In this document: piece by piece, positions 1 to 12,414 of the stretch | Layout of the letters: each line of letters opens with the position of its first letter | How positions within the stretch are numbered: position 1 is the stretch's first letter | Source of the DNA: Mytilus galloprovincialis | Taxonomy: Eukaryota > Mollusca > Bivalvia > Mytilida > Mytilidae | Reading direction: 5' to 3' | Length of the DNA stretch: 64,000 bases | Assembly (NCBI RefSeq): GCF_965363235.1 | Contig: NC_134846.1 | Location: 57,463,121-57,527,120, forward strand | The notes under the pieces: generated by a model | Databases searched by the model: none | Told to the model about the DNA's origin: nothing | The model's input: the letters and a program-made list of their open reading frames with translations, nothing else | Made by a program: the position numbers and the translations under genes

Positions 1-1290
1 TTGTTAATTCTTAATCATGTTAATAGGAGTTATATTTATTTGAAAAAAAAGATTTTTTTGCTTTATATTTACAGTTTGACCAATCTAGACACACAAAACC
101 AGTTATAAATATCTTAACTGTATTACATGTGTTTATTCACTGAATCCTCTATAAAATTTAGACCAGTATTTTATATTACCCAGTATTGCCCAGTATTACC
201 CACTAAAACCCAGTAAAACCCGGGTTTTCCCAGTATTTCCCACTGGGCTGGGCAATACTCATAAAACCCGGGTTTTTGCCAACCCTGATACAAACTGATA
301 GACAGATTTTGTCACAACATCATTAAAGTGGAGTTAAAGTCTTATAGGATTGTAAGTATGTTTTATTTTATCACCTTGCACTTTCATGCCTTGGCTGTGT
401 TTTTTTTTACAGCAGTTAGTTCAAATTTCTGACCAGTTGAACAGTTTGATTTTATAAAACAAATTGCAATTTGGTCAGAATTTTGAATAAGTTGCAATTG
501 GTGGAGAGCAACACTAACAGTCAAGTCACAGTACCAGGAATTAAATATAGATTCTACGGCTGCATCAAGTGTGATAAGATTTTAAATAGTTAAAATTTAA
601 CTGTCAAGAGTGGATACATATTGTACATGTATTTTCAAACAATATGCAGGCAAACTTATTCCTATTTTCGAATGATCTGCAAAAAGATGTGTTCTTTTTG
701 TGTGATGTCATCAGGCATGGTGGCCTTTTTCATGCCGTCATAATAGAAAATTCAGGCGAAAGCAAGAGAATTTGATGTCATAATCGGATTTTAACCATTG
801 AAGAACTGAGATCAAATAACCACACGTTGATTAAATTATTTTATACAATGGGCGCAGAAAGGGATGAATTTACAAAGAATTAGAGAAATGCTGTTTCACT
901 ACCATGACGCTATTACAGCTCACAACTGTATGGGTTTTGTACCTTGTTGAAGGTCATATGGTGACCTATAGTTGATTACATCTACATCATTTGGTCTTTG
1001 GTGGATAGTTGTCTGATTGACAATTGAGATTAAACCTCGTTTTCTAATTTTTATACTGTATACCTTCCGAACAAGAAAAAAATTTGCTTCAAAATATTTT
1101 CCAAGCAAGATTCATGACTTAAAAAGAATTTCTGAAAAATACTATTAATATATAAACAAAGCCTTTTTCTAACTTCCCTTTAATAAATTTCTGATAAAAT
1201 GCAATGAAAGATATGAGATCTACCCCGGTATATAAATTAACAAATGTTTCTATGGTAACACAACACATACATGCAACAATGAAAATATCT
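1..1290. other. Region downstream of CAMLG
   Basis: No gene is seen. Positions 180-290 hold several copies of a CCCAGTATT motif and two AAAACCCGGG palindromic stretches, a short dispersed repeat. Positions 905-1030 match by eye the 'gttgaaggcc...tggatagttgtctcattgg' repeat also found near 4650 and 57420. The CAMLG 3' UTR should lie in the upper part, but no strong poly(A) signal was picked out. Confidence 0.5.
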
Positions 1291-4200
1291 TTAAGACACT
1301 AATAAATTACTAATGAAAAATGAAAAAACAAAAAGTCCAAAGTCTTCAGAAAATGTAGTAACATAACTCATAATGGTGTCATAAACAACTAAAAGGTCTG
1401 GTTTGATCCCACACAACATCAACATGGTAGACATCTTGTTCTTTTTCCTTGGCATTTGCAGTGACTGAAAAAAAATAGACATAAGAAGATGTGGTACTAG
1501 TGCCAATGAGACTCACAGTTTTGCTCACCGAACAGCAAGCTATAAAGGGCAGTAAAAATTACAAGTGTAAAACCTTTAAAACAGGAAGTCTGATCATAAT
1601 GCCTTCTTATAATTCTAATAACCAACTGATTGAATTGGAATATTTTAAAACACAAGAGTGCACACGCTGAAATGTCTCGCCTTCTATATTAATCATTGAT
1701 ATTATGTTGATAGTCCTAAGTATAAAGCTTTATTACAACTGTCTCATTAACTTAACATTAACCAAAATAACTAAATAAAGACCAATGAACCATGAAAATG
1801 AGGTCAAGGTCAGATGAACCATGCCAGGCAGACATGTACAGCTAACAATGCTTCTATACAACATATATAGTTGACCTATTACTTATAATTTAAGAAAAAT
1901 TGACCAAAACACAAAAAATTAACACTGTGCAATGAACCGTGAAAATGAGGTCATGGTCAAAAGAAACCTGCCTTACTGACATAAAGATCATAAAATATTT
2001 CCATACACCAAATATAGTTGACCTATGGCATATAGTATTAGATAAATAGACCAAAACTCAAAAACTTAACTTTGACCACTGAACCATGAAAATGAGGTCA
2101 AGGTCACATGACATCTGCCCGCTAGACATGTACACCTTACAATCATTCCATACAACAAATATAGTAGACCTATTGCATATAGTATGAAAAAAACAGACCA
2201 AAACACAAAAATTTAACTATAACCACTGAACCATGAAAATGAGGTCAAGGTCACATGACATCTGCCCGCTAGACATGTACACCTTACAATCATTCCATAC
2301 ACCGAATATACAAGCCCTATTGCTTATAGTATCTGAGATACGGACTTGACCACCAAAACTTAACCTTGTTTACTGATCCATGAAATGAGGTCGAGGTCAA
2401 GTGAAAACTGTCTGACAGACATGAGGACCTTGCAAGGTACGCACATATCAAATATAGTTATCCTATTACTTATAATAAGAGAGAATTCAACATTACAAAA
2501 AATCTGAACTTTTTTTTCAAGTGGTCACTGAACCATGAAAATGAGGTCAAGGACATTGGACATGTGACTGACGGAAACTTCGTAACATGAGGCATCTATA
2601 TACAAAGTATGAAGCATCCAGGTCTTCCACCTTCTAAAATATAAAGCTTTTAAGAAGTTAGCTAACACCGCCGCCGTAGCCGCCGCCGCCGCCGGATCAC
2701 TATCCCTATGTCGAGCTTTCTGCAACAAAAGTTGCAGGCTCGACAATAACTACTGCAACTAAAACAAATTGTGCATCACTGAATTTTTAAAAGTATTTAA
2801 TATTTCAATGCTGGTAATTTCTTGCATACACACGTCAATCTGGAGCAATAAAATGGGCATATATAGGATGAAAAACCAATAAATATATTTGTTTTTCATA
2901 TTCGAGTCAGCATGTACATGCATGTGGTTTGCATAAACATGAAAAACCTTTGGAAATAGACATTACACATTACGTCATGGTGACATAGTTGTCAATATTT
3001 ACACCCCAGCCAATCAGTTGTAATAAATCAGATGTGATGAAGCTGGGGTAGCAAGTGTTCCCTGGTCCCCTTGTAAATCTGCAACTTGGCAATATACTAT
3101 TCCTTTAAGGCTTTATTACATAGTTTTTACTTATAAAAAGTGTTTGAAACATGAATAGGCATTACACAAAACTTAAATGGGATGGATAAAGCTACTAATA
3201 ATGAACTAATACATACCCTGTAGACAGACAGAGGAAGAATAATGAAAAAACATTCACACATTAAACTTACATTTGTTAATTGATAATGAATCCATCCAAC
3301 CTCAAGTGCAACAAATGGTAGAAAAATAGACTAAAAAGAAAAGAATTTCAAAATTATAAATTACAAATCATTAAATTACAAACAGTTGGTAATTTGTATA
3401 CATGTTATTGAACAAACAAAAGTAATTTATAGTATGAATAAACCTTTCTGGTGGCAACACACAGCAAATCTGTTAAATGAAAATAAATATGTATCTATGT
3501 CTTCTTTTATAACCTACTTTGATTGTTTATATTATCAAATTCCATGTTGTTTTTCCTGTTTATCTTTGTCAATGTTAAATGTATGTTTATCCTTTTCTAC
3601 TTTTTCTGTTTAAATTTGACTTATTTGCATTCTTGTTTTTTTCATTTTCTCTTTGTTCATTTTCCTATAATATGTACATGCTTATCTGGTTGTTTTGTCC
3701 TGTACAAAAACAACAAGATAAGCATGTAGAGAACATAATGTATATTTTTTTGTGTCACAAAGATGAAAATAAAAAAGCCATGAATGTAAATAAGTAAAAT
3801 TCAAACAGAAAAAGTAGAAAAGAGGGATTTTCCAGTTTTTGGGCAATAACTGAAAAGTGCCTCAAGTAGATTTCAAGAAACTTTGGTGACTGGTTAAAAT
3901 CAATCAAAATAATCATTTCAATTCTGATTAGGATAATTAAGGTAATTTCTATGTTCGATGTGTATAGGTGTAAAACGTTTGAATAGGCTCTTCCATGAAC
4001 ATCCCTTTTTTGTTTGTAGACAAGCAAACGACTGGCAATGTAATTTTTCATAGGGCGGAGTTTTGAACAGCCAGCATGAATGTTTGTCGTACCTAGGTCA
4101 AATATGTCAATTTCAAAGTGCAACACGTTACAGTCATAATAAATGAATTAGTAACAATATGTGCATCAGTTAAGAGGTTGGGAATGTTTAAAAATAATCA

Positions 4201-7200
4201 AATATATTAAATGCATGTCAATTTGATAAAACTCATTATTCTGTAGTAGTCATTACATGTATACACATGTGCAAATATTTTTTATTGGATTTAGAGCATG
4301 GGTCTATTCATAAAGCGATTGAAGTACATTTTGTACATCATATTAGAATTTCCCTTAATCTTTTTTTTTTAATTTCTGATATGACATTGTGGAGTTACTT
4401 TTGCAATGAAGAAAGTTCCATGAGAAAGTTCCATACTCCGAGTATGGAACTTTCTTCATTGCAAAAGTGACTGGTGTATCATGCACTCAAGGCACAGCTC
4501 TAAATAACTTCATGTTTTGACATTATGATGTTAGTACTTATATATAATTAACATCAATTGTAATGCTTGATTTTTTTATATAGATTAGAATGTTGGTTTT
4601 CCCGTTTGAATGGTTTTACATTAGTAATTTTTGGGGCCCTTTATAGCTTGCTGTTTGGTGTGACCCAAGGCTCCATGTTGAAGGCCGTACCTAGACATAA
4701 TGATTTACTTTTATAAATTGTTATTTGGATGGAGAGTTGTCTCATTGGCACTCATACCACATCTTCCTATATCTATTGAACTTGTAACTTGGCAAACCTT
4801 ATAAAAACTTATCAACTTCATCAGTCCTGTAAAGATCTGATTAACATAAAATTGAGAATGGAAATGGGGAATGTGTCAAAGAGACAACAACCCGACCATA
4901 GAGAAGACAACAGCAGGTCTTCAATGCAGCGAGAAATTCCCGCACCCGGAGGCGTCCTTCAGCTGGCCCCTAAACAAATATATATACTAGTTCAGTGGTA
5001 ATGAATGCCATACATGCATTTATATATCAAACTATAATTCTACATACTATATCTCTAATGTACTAATATTGTAGTTTTTTTTACCTGGAAATAAAACAGT
5101 CCAAAACCACATTTTAAAACCAGCCTGCATACTATAGCCAACAGAATCAAACTAGCAATCTTCAACCCTTCAGTCTGCTTTAAGGACAAATTAATATCTG
5201 ATTCAGATTTTTCAGATTTTATAACTGGTTTCTGGCTGTCTTGTGTTTGTCTATTCTGACTATCGATGTTTCTCTGTATTTTGACAGTCCCTCTCTGTCT
5301 GAGTTCAGGCTGTATATTTTGCTGTTGAACTGAAGTATCTGATCTGGTCTGCACTTCTGGTTCTGTAGCTTTAAGGTTCAATTCTGGTGCAGTAGTTTTG
5401 GCTTTAAGGTTTTCTTCTTTTATAGCATTACCACTGGTATTAGTCAATTTGTCTTCATCTGTTTTATTTTCAGCAACTTCTGTGAAAAGAAAAAGCTAAA
5501 TTAATTACGAAATAAACACATTAATCATCTGACACTCCATATAAAAGGTATACACCTAATTGGTCCCACTTTCAAATAGTCTAGAATACTTCTTGTTTGA
5601 GAAAAAAATACAAAGTTTGAGAAAAAAATACACAACTTTGAGATAAGATTTGAAAATATATTAGTACTTAAAATAACCAAGGTTATCACATTGTTGCTGG
5701 TTAACATTGGGTCCCATACTGCATTTACCTATTCTAGCGCTGGTCTTTTTTAAATGACTAGCAAGTTGACATATTTTTTCCGCTGTCTGTTGTTGATGTT
5801 TAAGTTTCTTTTTTTCTTGCTTTTGACAAATGTTATATATATATATATATATATATATACACTTGGGTAACTCCTAGGTATTTTTTGCAGTTGAGACTCA
5901 TTCAGTACATGGATGTGTAGGAGGTAATCTCTCATGGTGGGATTATTTTTTTTGCTTATTGTCATGAAATTGCATTTGTTTGCATTGAACTTCAAGAGCC
6001 ATCAATGTTCCCAGTCTGCATCTGTTGTTATAGTTCATGCAGTAAGGTAAATGATAGTGTCATCTGCACAATTCTTGATTAGATCCAACTCCCTCTTGCA
6101 TATCATTGATGTAGCAGAGGAAAAAGGGGGACCTGCATGTAGGACTGACCACTGTGATACACCTGATTCAACTTCAATAAATCCTGAGTAAGCTCAAGCA
6201 CTACTGAATGTTGTCAAAAACTCAAAAAATTGAGAATCCATCAGTTGGTTCTGTATTTGATCCCATACTGCCTTAATTTATGGATTCAAAGCTTCAAATA
6301 AAATTGAGAATGGAAATGGGGAATGTGTCAAAGAGACAACAACCCGACCAAATAAAAAACAACAGCAGAGGGTCACCAACAGGTCTTCAATGTAGCGAGA
6401 AATTCCCGCACCCGGAGGCGTCCTTCAGCTGGCCACTTCAAAGTTCATTTATCAGTTTATAGACAATAGACAGTAGACAATAATTATTTATTCACACAAA
6501 CACATTACATTAAATGGTTATGGCATACAAAATTACGACAATAAACTGACAATAGTTAAATTGATTATAATTATATAAGACAATGTTAGAGTGACAGTGT
6601 AGCAAATTAACCTGACGATATCGGGATATGGGTATTTAGTCGGATCTTAACAGGTACTTGTGATTTGTTTAAAACCGGTTTTAACGAAGAAATGTCGAAA
6701 TGTTCATAACTTAATTAAATCTGTTTTTGGGTAAGATGGTGCAAGCATACGATTTTTATTGCGTCTTACACTTTGAGAAGCGAATAATCTTTAGCTACCT
6801 TATTTAAATATTGTGTAAAAACGTTAATTATGAGCTATGAAAGTCAAGTGGCTCAAGCATTTTACTGAGCTTTAAGTTTTAAAAAAATGCAAAGAAATAT
6901 TTTAACAGTGGGTTAGATTTCATTAGTCTTTACTATCTATAGATTAACAACTTTTGGTTATATTTATAATTTAGAATCATCATTGAAGGTGGAGCGCAAT
7001 TGCACAGTTAATTAATATATTGATGTGCCATTTGTATGCAAGAGTGACATTCCGTTGTATTATGTGCCAATTCGAAAAAGTTATGTGAGTATTGTCTCCC
7101 TTTAACAGGTTCATTATTTTATAATTAAGTTTAGGTTTCTGATATTAATTTGAATAGTTACAAAATGTATCAATTCAATATATTTCAGTTTTTGTTATTG

Positions 7201-9325
7201 GTGTATCAAAAACATTGATGTACGAATATAATTTCATAAATTTGAAACATTTAAAATGATTACATACCAATATAAAGAACCGTTCATCATTTTTGAAAAA
7301 GACTATGATTGCAATCCGTATTAATTATCTTCCCTTCATGATAGATTGATTGGAAAATGAACCAAAGTTCTCTAAAGGTAATGAGGGTGGTAAAGGGTTA
7401 TTTTCGTGCAACGTGATCGCCGTTTTTTATTTCACGTTCAACGTGTTTTTACTTTTTTATTTGACGTTCAGTCGTGCAAGACGGGTGCCTCGTTCAACGT
7501 GTTCTGCTTATTTAATTTTACGTGCATCGTGATTTTCAAAGTCTTATTTTGCGTGCTCGGTATTTTTCAAATAAAATTCAAACACTTGGCAGGGATCGTC
7601 AAAAAATACTTTTTTAAAAACCGTAAACCAATTATATCATAAATGTGTATACTAAATCGGGAATATCAAGTAAAACAAAGAGTTAATATATACAAGAAGA
7701 CAGTGACTCAGTCACAAAAGGTTCAAATAAAAGTATTTATTTTTCGTGCAACGTTCATTACAGAAATTATTTCACGTTCAACGTGAAATTATGTCTTATT
7801 TCACGTTTTTTTCGTGCAAGCACCCCCCCTTTACCACCCTCGGTAATCACAGAGAGGGACTAGCAAGCAATTTTTAGTGTAGCTTATTTAACGTTAAAAC
7901 AACTTTCCACTATAAACAAATGTTATTTTATACAAATATAAGGACCTTGTTAGCTAAATCTACAAATTTTATTAGATATTATGAAAAAAGTAAAATCACA
8001 AAAATACTGAACTCAGAGGAAAATCAATTCGGAAAGTCCATAATCACATGGCAAAATCAAATAACAAAACGCATCAAAAATGAATGGACAAGAACTGTTA
8101 TATTCCTGACTTGGTACAGGCATTTTCAAATGTAGAAAATGGTGGATTGAACCTGGTTTTATAGCTAGCTAAACCTCTCACTTGTATGACAGTCGCATCA
8201 AATTCCATTATATTGTAACCGATGCGTGAACAAAACAAACAGACACAATAGGTAAAAATGTCAAAAATAGGGGTACAGCAGTCAACATTGTGTTATCATC
8301 TTAATCACTATAAAAACAACAAATGTAACGAAGAAGCACAAAAAGGCATACATCAAATTAACATCCTCATTTTGATTATATTATACGATTTTATTTGTCT
8401 ATGTAAAATGCACCCATCAAGGAAGGAGGGTTTTGAGTACTGGTGAAAATTGCGCGTTTGAAATTCGCACAGGTAGACATGAAATAATTTTGTCGTTCAA
8501 AGTATGACGGGATGCATAAATACAGTCACGCAAAATAGATATAACAAAAACTGGCTTAACAGTTAAAGTAATAATAATAAATAAAATAATAGTGCGGTTC
8601 AAAGTATGACGGGATACATAAGTACAAAGGCACGTCAAATGTATATCACAAAAACAGTGGGTTAACAGTAAAATATTAATAAATAAAATAATTTTGTCAT
8701 TCAAGGTATGACAAGATACATAGGTATAGAGTCACATCATGAAATAATTTTGTCGTTCAAAGTATGATGGGATACATCAGCACAGAGTTACGTCAAAAGG
8801 ATATCTAAAAAAACAGACTTAACAGTAAAAGTTATATTAATAAAGACAAATAAAAGAATAATATAACACGTTATTAAGATGATAAACAACGTCAGTACGC
8901 AACATCTATACTTCAAGACCATCGTGTATTATTTTGTGAATTTTTATTACAATAGATTAATATGCTAGACAGTGGTTTTCAATCAATCTGTTTGCATTAG
9001 GTGCCGATTTAACTAGGTGCTAATTTGATTTGGGTGCCGATCTGACTATACTGGATGCCGATTTGACTATACTGGGTGCCGATATGACTAGAAATCATTT
9101 GTCCGAAACAACCAAACCCGAACCGACCAAATATCTGTTAGATTGAGGCCAAAACATCTAGTTTCCATCAAAATCTATACAAAATCTCTGTGGTTAATCA
9201 ATATGTAGAATTATGTACTGACCCTTTTCTGATTCATATTGATTTGTGAGCCTTTTCATTCGTTTGTCGGCATTTTCTAAGATTTTTCGTCTCCGGGCTT
9301 CACGTCTTGCCTCTGAATCAGCCAT
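1291..9325 (-). CDS. CAMLG: CAMLG/GET2-like tail-anchored protein insertion receptor, four exons, 243 aa
   Basis: Exons on the minus strand are 9325-9223, 5479-5085, 3330-3271 and 1464-1291 (stop), all with GT/AG borders and compatible phases (103+395+60+174 nt). In animals CAMLG is an ER membrane protein that works with WRB/GET1 to receive tail-anchored proteins from the ATPase TRC40/GET3. Seen here: a short basic N-terminus (MADSEARREARRRKIL), which in this family is the TRC40-binding patch; a polar, poorly conserved linker to about residue 135; then three hydrophobic segments near 140-163, 168-184 and 229-242. The last exon (MPRKKNKMSTMLMLCGI) aligns by eye with the human C-terminal third, including the lysine-rich turn and the spacing to the last membrane segment. 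It is shorter than the human protein (296 aa), mainly in the linker. The start is the first ATG of the basic motif. Exon 1 and the C-terminal exons give the identification; the linker alone would not. Confidence 0.85.
1652..2746 (-). mobile_element. Pearl-like element with about 143-bp tandem core repeats and a terminal hairpin
   Basis: About six degenerate copies of a unit containing 'gaaccatgaaaatgaggtcaa' variants lie in tandem (near 1790, 1935, 2088, 2230, 2380 and 2530). The block ends at a strong hairpin, 2709-2745: TGTCGAGC and CTGCAAC pair with GTTGCAG and GCTCGACA. A (CCG)n-rich microsatellite lies beside it at 2668-2696. A tandem core, a microsatellite and a structured end are the layout of the bivalve 'pearl' elements, thought to be non-autonomous Helitron relatives. 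It lies in intron 3 of the CAMLG gene. The left boundary is approximate. Confidence 0.65.
3755..4126 (-). other. Open frame in CAMLG intron 2, not considered a gene
   Basis: A 123-codon open frame lies inside intron 2 of the CAMLG gene. It has no recognised domain, and the nucleotide sequence has the look of a decayed dispersed repeat. It is recorded only because it is one of the longer frames without an explanation. Confidence 0.3.
4397..4468. repeat. 25-bp-arm inverted repeat with an alternative inner hairpin
   Basis: The left arm 4397-4421 (ACTTTTGCAATGAAGAAAG...) is an exact reverse complement of 4444-4468. The spacer itself contains a second copy of the inner arm (AAAGTTCCATACTC), so the right arm can pair with either of two left partners. 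Located in CAMLG intron 2. Confidence 0.85.
4590..4770 (-). repeat. Dispersed mussel-type repeat ('cattggcactcataccacatc' family)
   Basis: This segment reads as the reverse complement of a repeat found again at 11390-11535 and 51455-51660: 'agatgtggtatgagtgccaatgag' through 'gctataaagggccc' and 'gtaaaaccattcaaac'. Shorter pieces lie near 1500-1560, 25725-25775 and 35105-35150. No coding content. Confidence 0.6.
4843..4990 (+). repeat. Short interspersed repeat, copy 1 of 3
   Basis: A block of about 140 bp contains 'aaaattgagaatggaaatgg', 'gtcaaagagacaacaacccg' and 'cccgcacccggaggcgtcct'. It recurs at 6298-6440 and 27237-27385 in the same orientation with few differences. It may be a SINE- or MITE-like family; no internal promoter boxes were recognised. 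Confidence 0.75.
5830..5863. repeat. (TA)n microsatellite
   Basis: A near-pure TA tract of about 26 bp. It interrupts the LINE fragment that lies just above it. Confidence 0.9.
5866..6240 (-). pseudogene. LINE reverse-transcriptase fragment (CR1/Jockey-like)
   Basis: On the minus strand the broken reading shows hallmarks of a LINE RT: VESGVSQWSVL (family: SGVPQGSVLGP), CYINDM (YINDL), a DDT-type segment, then KFNANKCNFMTISKK (family: FNxxKCxxMxITxK) and KYLGVT. The reading changes frame several times, so it is a dead fragment. The YLGVT motif ends directly at the TA microsatellite. It sits in intron 1 of the CAMLG gene. Confidence 0.7.
6298..6440 (+). repeat. Short interspersed repeat, copy 2 of 3
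   Basis: Same block as at 4843, with a short extra segment ('agcagagggtcaccaacag') that is absent from copy 1 and has a relative in copy 3. Confidence 0.75.
7383..7841. mobile_element. MITE with 15-bp perfect TIRs and GGTAAT target duplication
   Basis: The ends GAGGGTGGTAAAGGG (7383-7397) and its reverse complement (7827-7841) are flanked on both sides by GGTAAT (7377-7382 and 7842-7847). The interior contains several CACGTTCAACGTG-like and CGTGCAACGTG palindromic motifs. No transposase is present. It lies in CAMLG intron 1. Confidence 0.8.
7980..8870 (+). repeat. Dispersed repeat R1 followed by an approximately 110-bp tandem tail
   Basis: The first part ('aaatcacaaaaatactgaac' ... 'catttctaaaatgtaga'-type ... 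'cctctcacttgtatgacagt') recurs at 60000-60330 on the plus strand and at 44040-44200, 52480-53060 and 63780-64000 on the minus strand. The second part (8460-8870) is about four tandem units around 'gtcgttcaaagtatgacggg' and 'acagagtcacgtcaaa', with a relative at 60370-60560. The class is unknown; no coding sequence. Confidence 0.6.
9000..9092. repeat. Short tandem repeat beside CAMLG exon 1
   Basis: About four degenerate units of roughly 22 bp built on TGCCGATTTGACTATACTGG, in intron 1, about 130 bp inside the donor site. Confidence 0.75.
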
Positions 9326-10049
9326 TTTGAGAAACATAGATCAATGAAAAAGAATATAAGTTTTAAATATTGGTTGGTTTCTTTTCCTTCGTGGAATTAG
9401 ATTAAAAAATTAATATGTTTTTTTTTTCAAACTTATTAGCGCTATTTTAGCTTACGATAAAAGATGATATTTTCTGTTTAAAAATTGTTTTTGAACGGAT
9501 ATTTTGTACTTATTTTCTCTCCACCCAAGAAAAAAAAGGATTGTTTTCGGATTTATTCACTCGTGAATTAAAAAAAAAAGTTTAATATCGAGTTTAAGAC
9601 ATATTCATAGATCAGTCGTTTGATTATCTAGTTCTTGCATTATAAAATGAGATAAAATAAAGATAACATTAAGTTATCTTATTTTCTTCGAAACAAAACA
9701 TTGTCCTTCCAGATGTTACTTTCGATTTCGAATGACAAAAATATTATTGAATGGTAAATTCAACACTTTTTTTTCTCTCAAACGCCAAACCAAGAATGTT
9801 GATGAATATTTACATGCCTGTATACATTTAGATATATACACAAAAACTCGACAAGACCTAAACAATCTGTCATTCACCCTAAGGCCTTGGGTATGTTGGC
9901 ATTTTTATTTTACTATTCATGCTATTTAACTGTTTAAAGGTTCATAACAAATGGAAAAACATGACTATGTTTAGACCTTCAAAACTACTCTGAAGACTGA
10001 CTAATCTGTTCAGTTGGAAAAGTTTTAAGGCCTGGCATCCATTAGATAT

Positions 10050-10450
10050 ATTTGTGATTAGTTCTAGAAATCTCCGAATTCTGTTACGTTAACAAATACG
10101 GTAACAGTTACCGAATTCATTAACTTAACCATTAACGAATTGGGTAACTTCAGAATTCATTTAGGTTTGATATTTAAAAACATATAATGAAAAGATAAAG
10201 GGTTTTGGAACATTTGAACTCGGTTTACATCTGACAACCTGTAGATAGATTTTAATTTTACCAGGCAGAATTCTAGAAATTTTTCTATAGTTCCATCTGA
10301 AATTGTTCCTAGCATGCCATTTTTTATTTTTAAATGCCAAAATCAAATAAACACTGATGTTACAGAATTCGTTAATGGTTCAGTTAATGAATTTGGTAAC
10401 TGTTACCAAATTCGTTAACATTACCAAATTCGGAAATTTCCAGAACTGTG
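10050..10450. mobile_element. Foldback element with about 90-bp inverted arms
   Basis: The left arm (10057-10150) and right arm (10358-10448) are inverted copies rich in GTTAACGAATT/GGTAACAGTTACC motifs. TGTGAT occurs on both flanks (10051 and 10447 areas), a possible target duplication. Located between the CAMLG and SLC25A16 starts. Confidence 0.65.
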
Positions 10451-11043
10451 ATAGGGATGTTGAAGATCTACAGTCACCCTATTAGTATTAAGGTGAGATC
10501 ATCTTAGCCGAAGTATGATTGTCCATTTGCTGAATTGGGATCTGTATCTGTACATTGAAGATACCAATTCTGTGTTTTATTCAACTGGAGAGAGAGACGT
10601 CTATTGATAGTGTTGGAGGGCAAGCTTGAAGCTCTCTACTGTATTTATGCATACTTCTGCTTCTTTTAGGTTAACAAGGCTTCAATACTGATGATTAAAT
10701 GATGTTTTTGTACATCCGTGATTGACAAAAATTTAAACAGATTCATAAAAATATTTTATTACAATTTAAGTGATTTATTACATTTGTATATAGTCCCCCT
10801 AAGGGTTAAATTATAGAATTAAGTTTGTTAGATACAAAGGGATTTTGTACTTACAACAACGTATATGATTAGTTTTGATTATTAGGTCACACAATAGATA
10901 AATATTTATTATTATGTAAAGTAAAGATATTGAGTATAGATGCTATGAATTATTGAATAATGAAATTACAAAATGTACATTATATATCAGTTGACCATGT
11001 AGTTAAGGACAGTTAGTTACAGTAATTGTTTAATAGATGGTAG

Positions 11044-11187
11044 CAGTGGCAGATCCAGAAATTTTCATAAGTGGGGCCCATGGGCTGCCTAAGAGGGGGC
11101 CCGATCTCATCACGCTTCAGTGATTACCTAAATAAGCAAAAAAAAATGTACTCAAAAGGGGGGCCCCCCCCTAAATCCACCTCTGGG
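11044..11187. mobile_element. Short G/C-tract MITE-like repeat
   Basis: It begins CAGTGGCAGATCCAG, ends TAAATCCACCTCTG in imperfect inverted form, and has GGGGCCC/GGGGGCCCCCCC tracts inside. The layout is that of a common marine-invertebrate MITE. Confidence 0.5.
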
Positions 11188-11389
11188 TAGACAGGTTGTT
11201 ACATGCATTTCCCATGAACCTATGTAATTGTTACTGAATTTTAAATCCATATACATGATAAACATGTATATATAGAACTTAGAATCTGTATAACATTAGT
11301 TTGACCTCTTAAATGCTTAAGGAAGAAACCAGCTAGTTCTACAAACTAACAGTATAAATGACCAGTTTAGGATTTAGCAGTGTAATGGC

Positions 11390-12215
11390 ATAGGTTATAC
11401 AAAGTAAACCATTATAGTTCAAAGTACCATCTTTAACACAGAGCCTTGGCTCACACCCAATCATGCTATAAAAAGGCCCTCAAAAATTACTAATGTAAAA
11501 TCATTCAAACGGGAAAACCAACAGTCTAATTTATGAAAAAACAAGAGGCTGTCACAACGACAGCAAACCGGATTTATTAACATTTATTTGTGTCCTGGCA
11601 ATATCACAAAAACCATAACTGATGAACGGTGAAAGTGAAAATCGTTAATATCAAATTTGACCTCCATTTTGCCATCAGTACCAACATATTATAATTTGAA
11701 AAGCTTAGGTTAAATGCATGGTACATGAGTAAATGCACGGACACAACTGGAAACACCATTTTTCAATCTTTCAAGAACCATAACTCCTGAACGGTAAAAG
11801 TCAAAATCGTCATTATTGAATTTGACCACAATTTTTTCATCAGTAACAACATATTAAAATTTGGGAAGCTTTGGTTGAACAGTTCATGCGTAAATGCACG
11901 GACACAACTGGAAACGCCATTTTTCAATCTTTCAAGATCCATAACTCCTGAACGGTAAGATTCAAAATCGTCATTATTGGACTTGACCTTCATTTTGTTG
12001 TCAGTAACAACATATTAAAATTTTAAAAGCTTTGGTAGAACGGTTCATGAGTAAATGCACGGACAACATTTGGTTGCCGCCAGCCCGCCCTACATCCCCA
12101 AATCAATATAACCGACATTTTTGTCACAAAAATCTGGTTAAAACGAAGAAATGAGAAACACTTATAAACCACATCAGCAAACACCAACTACTGAACATCA
12201 GGCATGTCTGTCTTG
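11390..12215 (+). repeat. Dispersed repeat (same family as 51525-51720) split by a pearl-like insertion
   Basis: 11390-11540 matches 51525-51650 and 12141-12215 matches 51655-51720. The intervening approximately 600 bp is the tandem-core element listed separately. The copy at 51.5 kb therefore shows the empty site. Confidence 0.7.
11541..12140 (+). mobile_element. Pearl-like element with three approximately 160-bp core repeats
   Basis: The left end carries a short hairpin (GCTGTC-ACAAC-GACAGC, 11560s). About three tandem units follow, each with 'ccataactcctgaacggtaa', 'acaacatattaaaattt' and 'gtaaatgcacggacacaact'. The right end is a short non-repeated segment (GCCGCCAGCCCGCCC). The borders are inferred from the uninterrupted copy of the host repeat at 51.6 kb. 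Confidence 0.65.
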
Positions 12216-12300
12216 GTGGGTTCATCTGATGTTGACCTTATTTACATGGATCAATGATAAAGTTGGAATGTTTTATGTTAAACTTGTAGTTAAACCTTCA

Positions 12301-12414
12301 TATAACAGACTTAAAACATAAATTCAACATTTTACAGACTTAAAACATAAATTCAACATTTTACAGACTTAAAACATAAATTCAACATTTTACAGACTTA
12401 AAACATAAATTCAA
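12301..12414. repeat. 29-bp tandem repeat, about four units
   Basis: Near-perfect units of 'acagacttaaaacataaatt'+'caacatttt', upstream of SLC25A16. Confidence 0.9.

Noticed and set aside
3755-4126. 123-codon open frame on the minus strand
   Set aside because: Intronic, no domain and no splice partners; looks like repeat-derived sequence.
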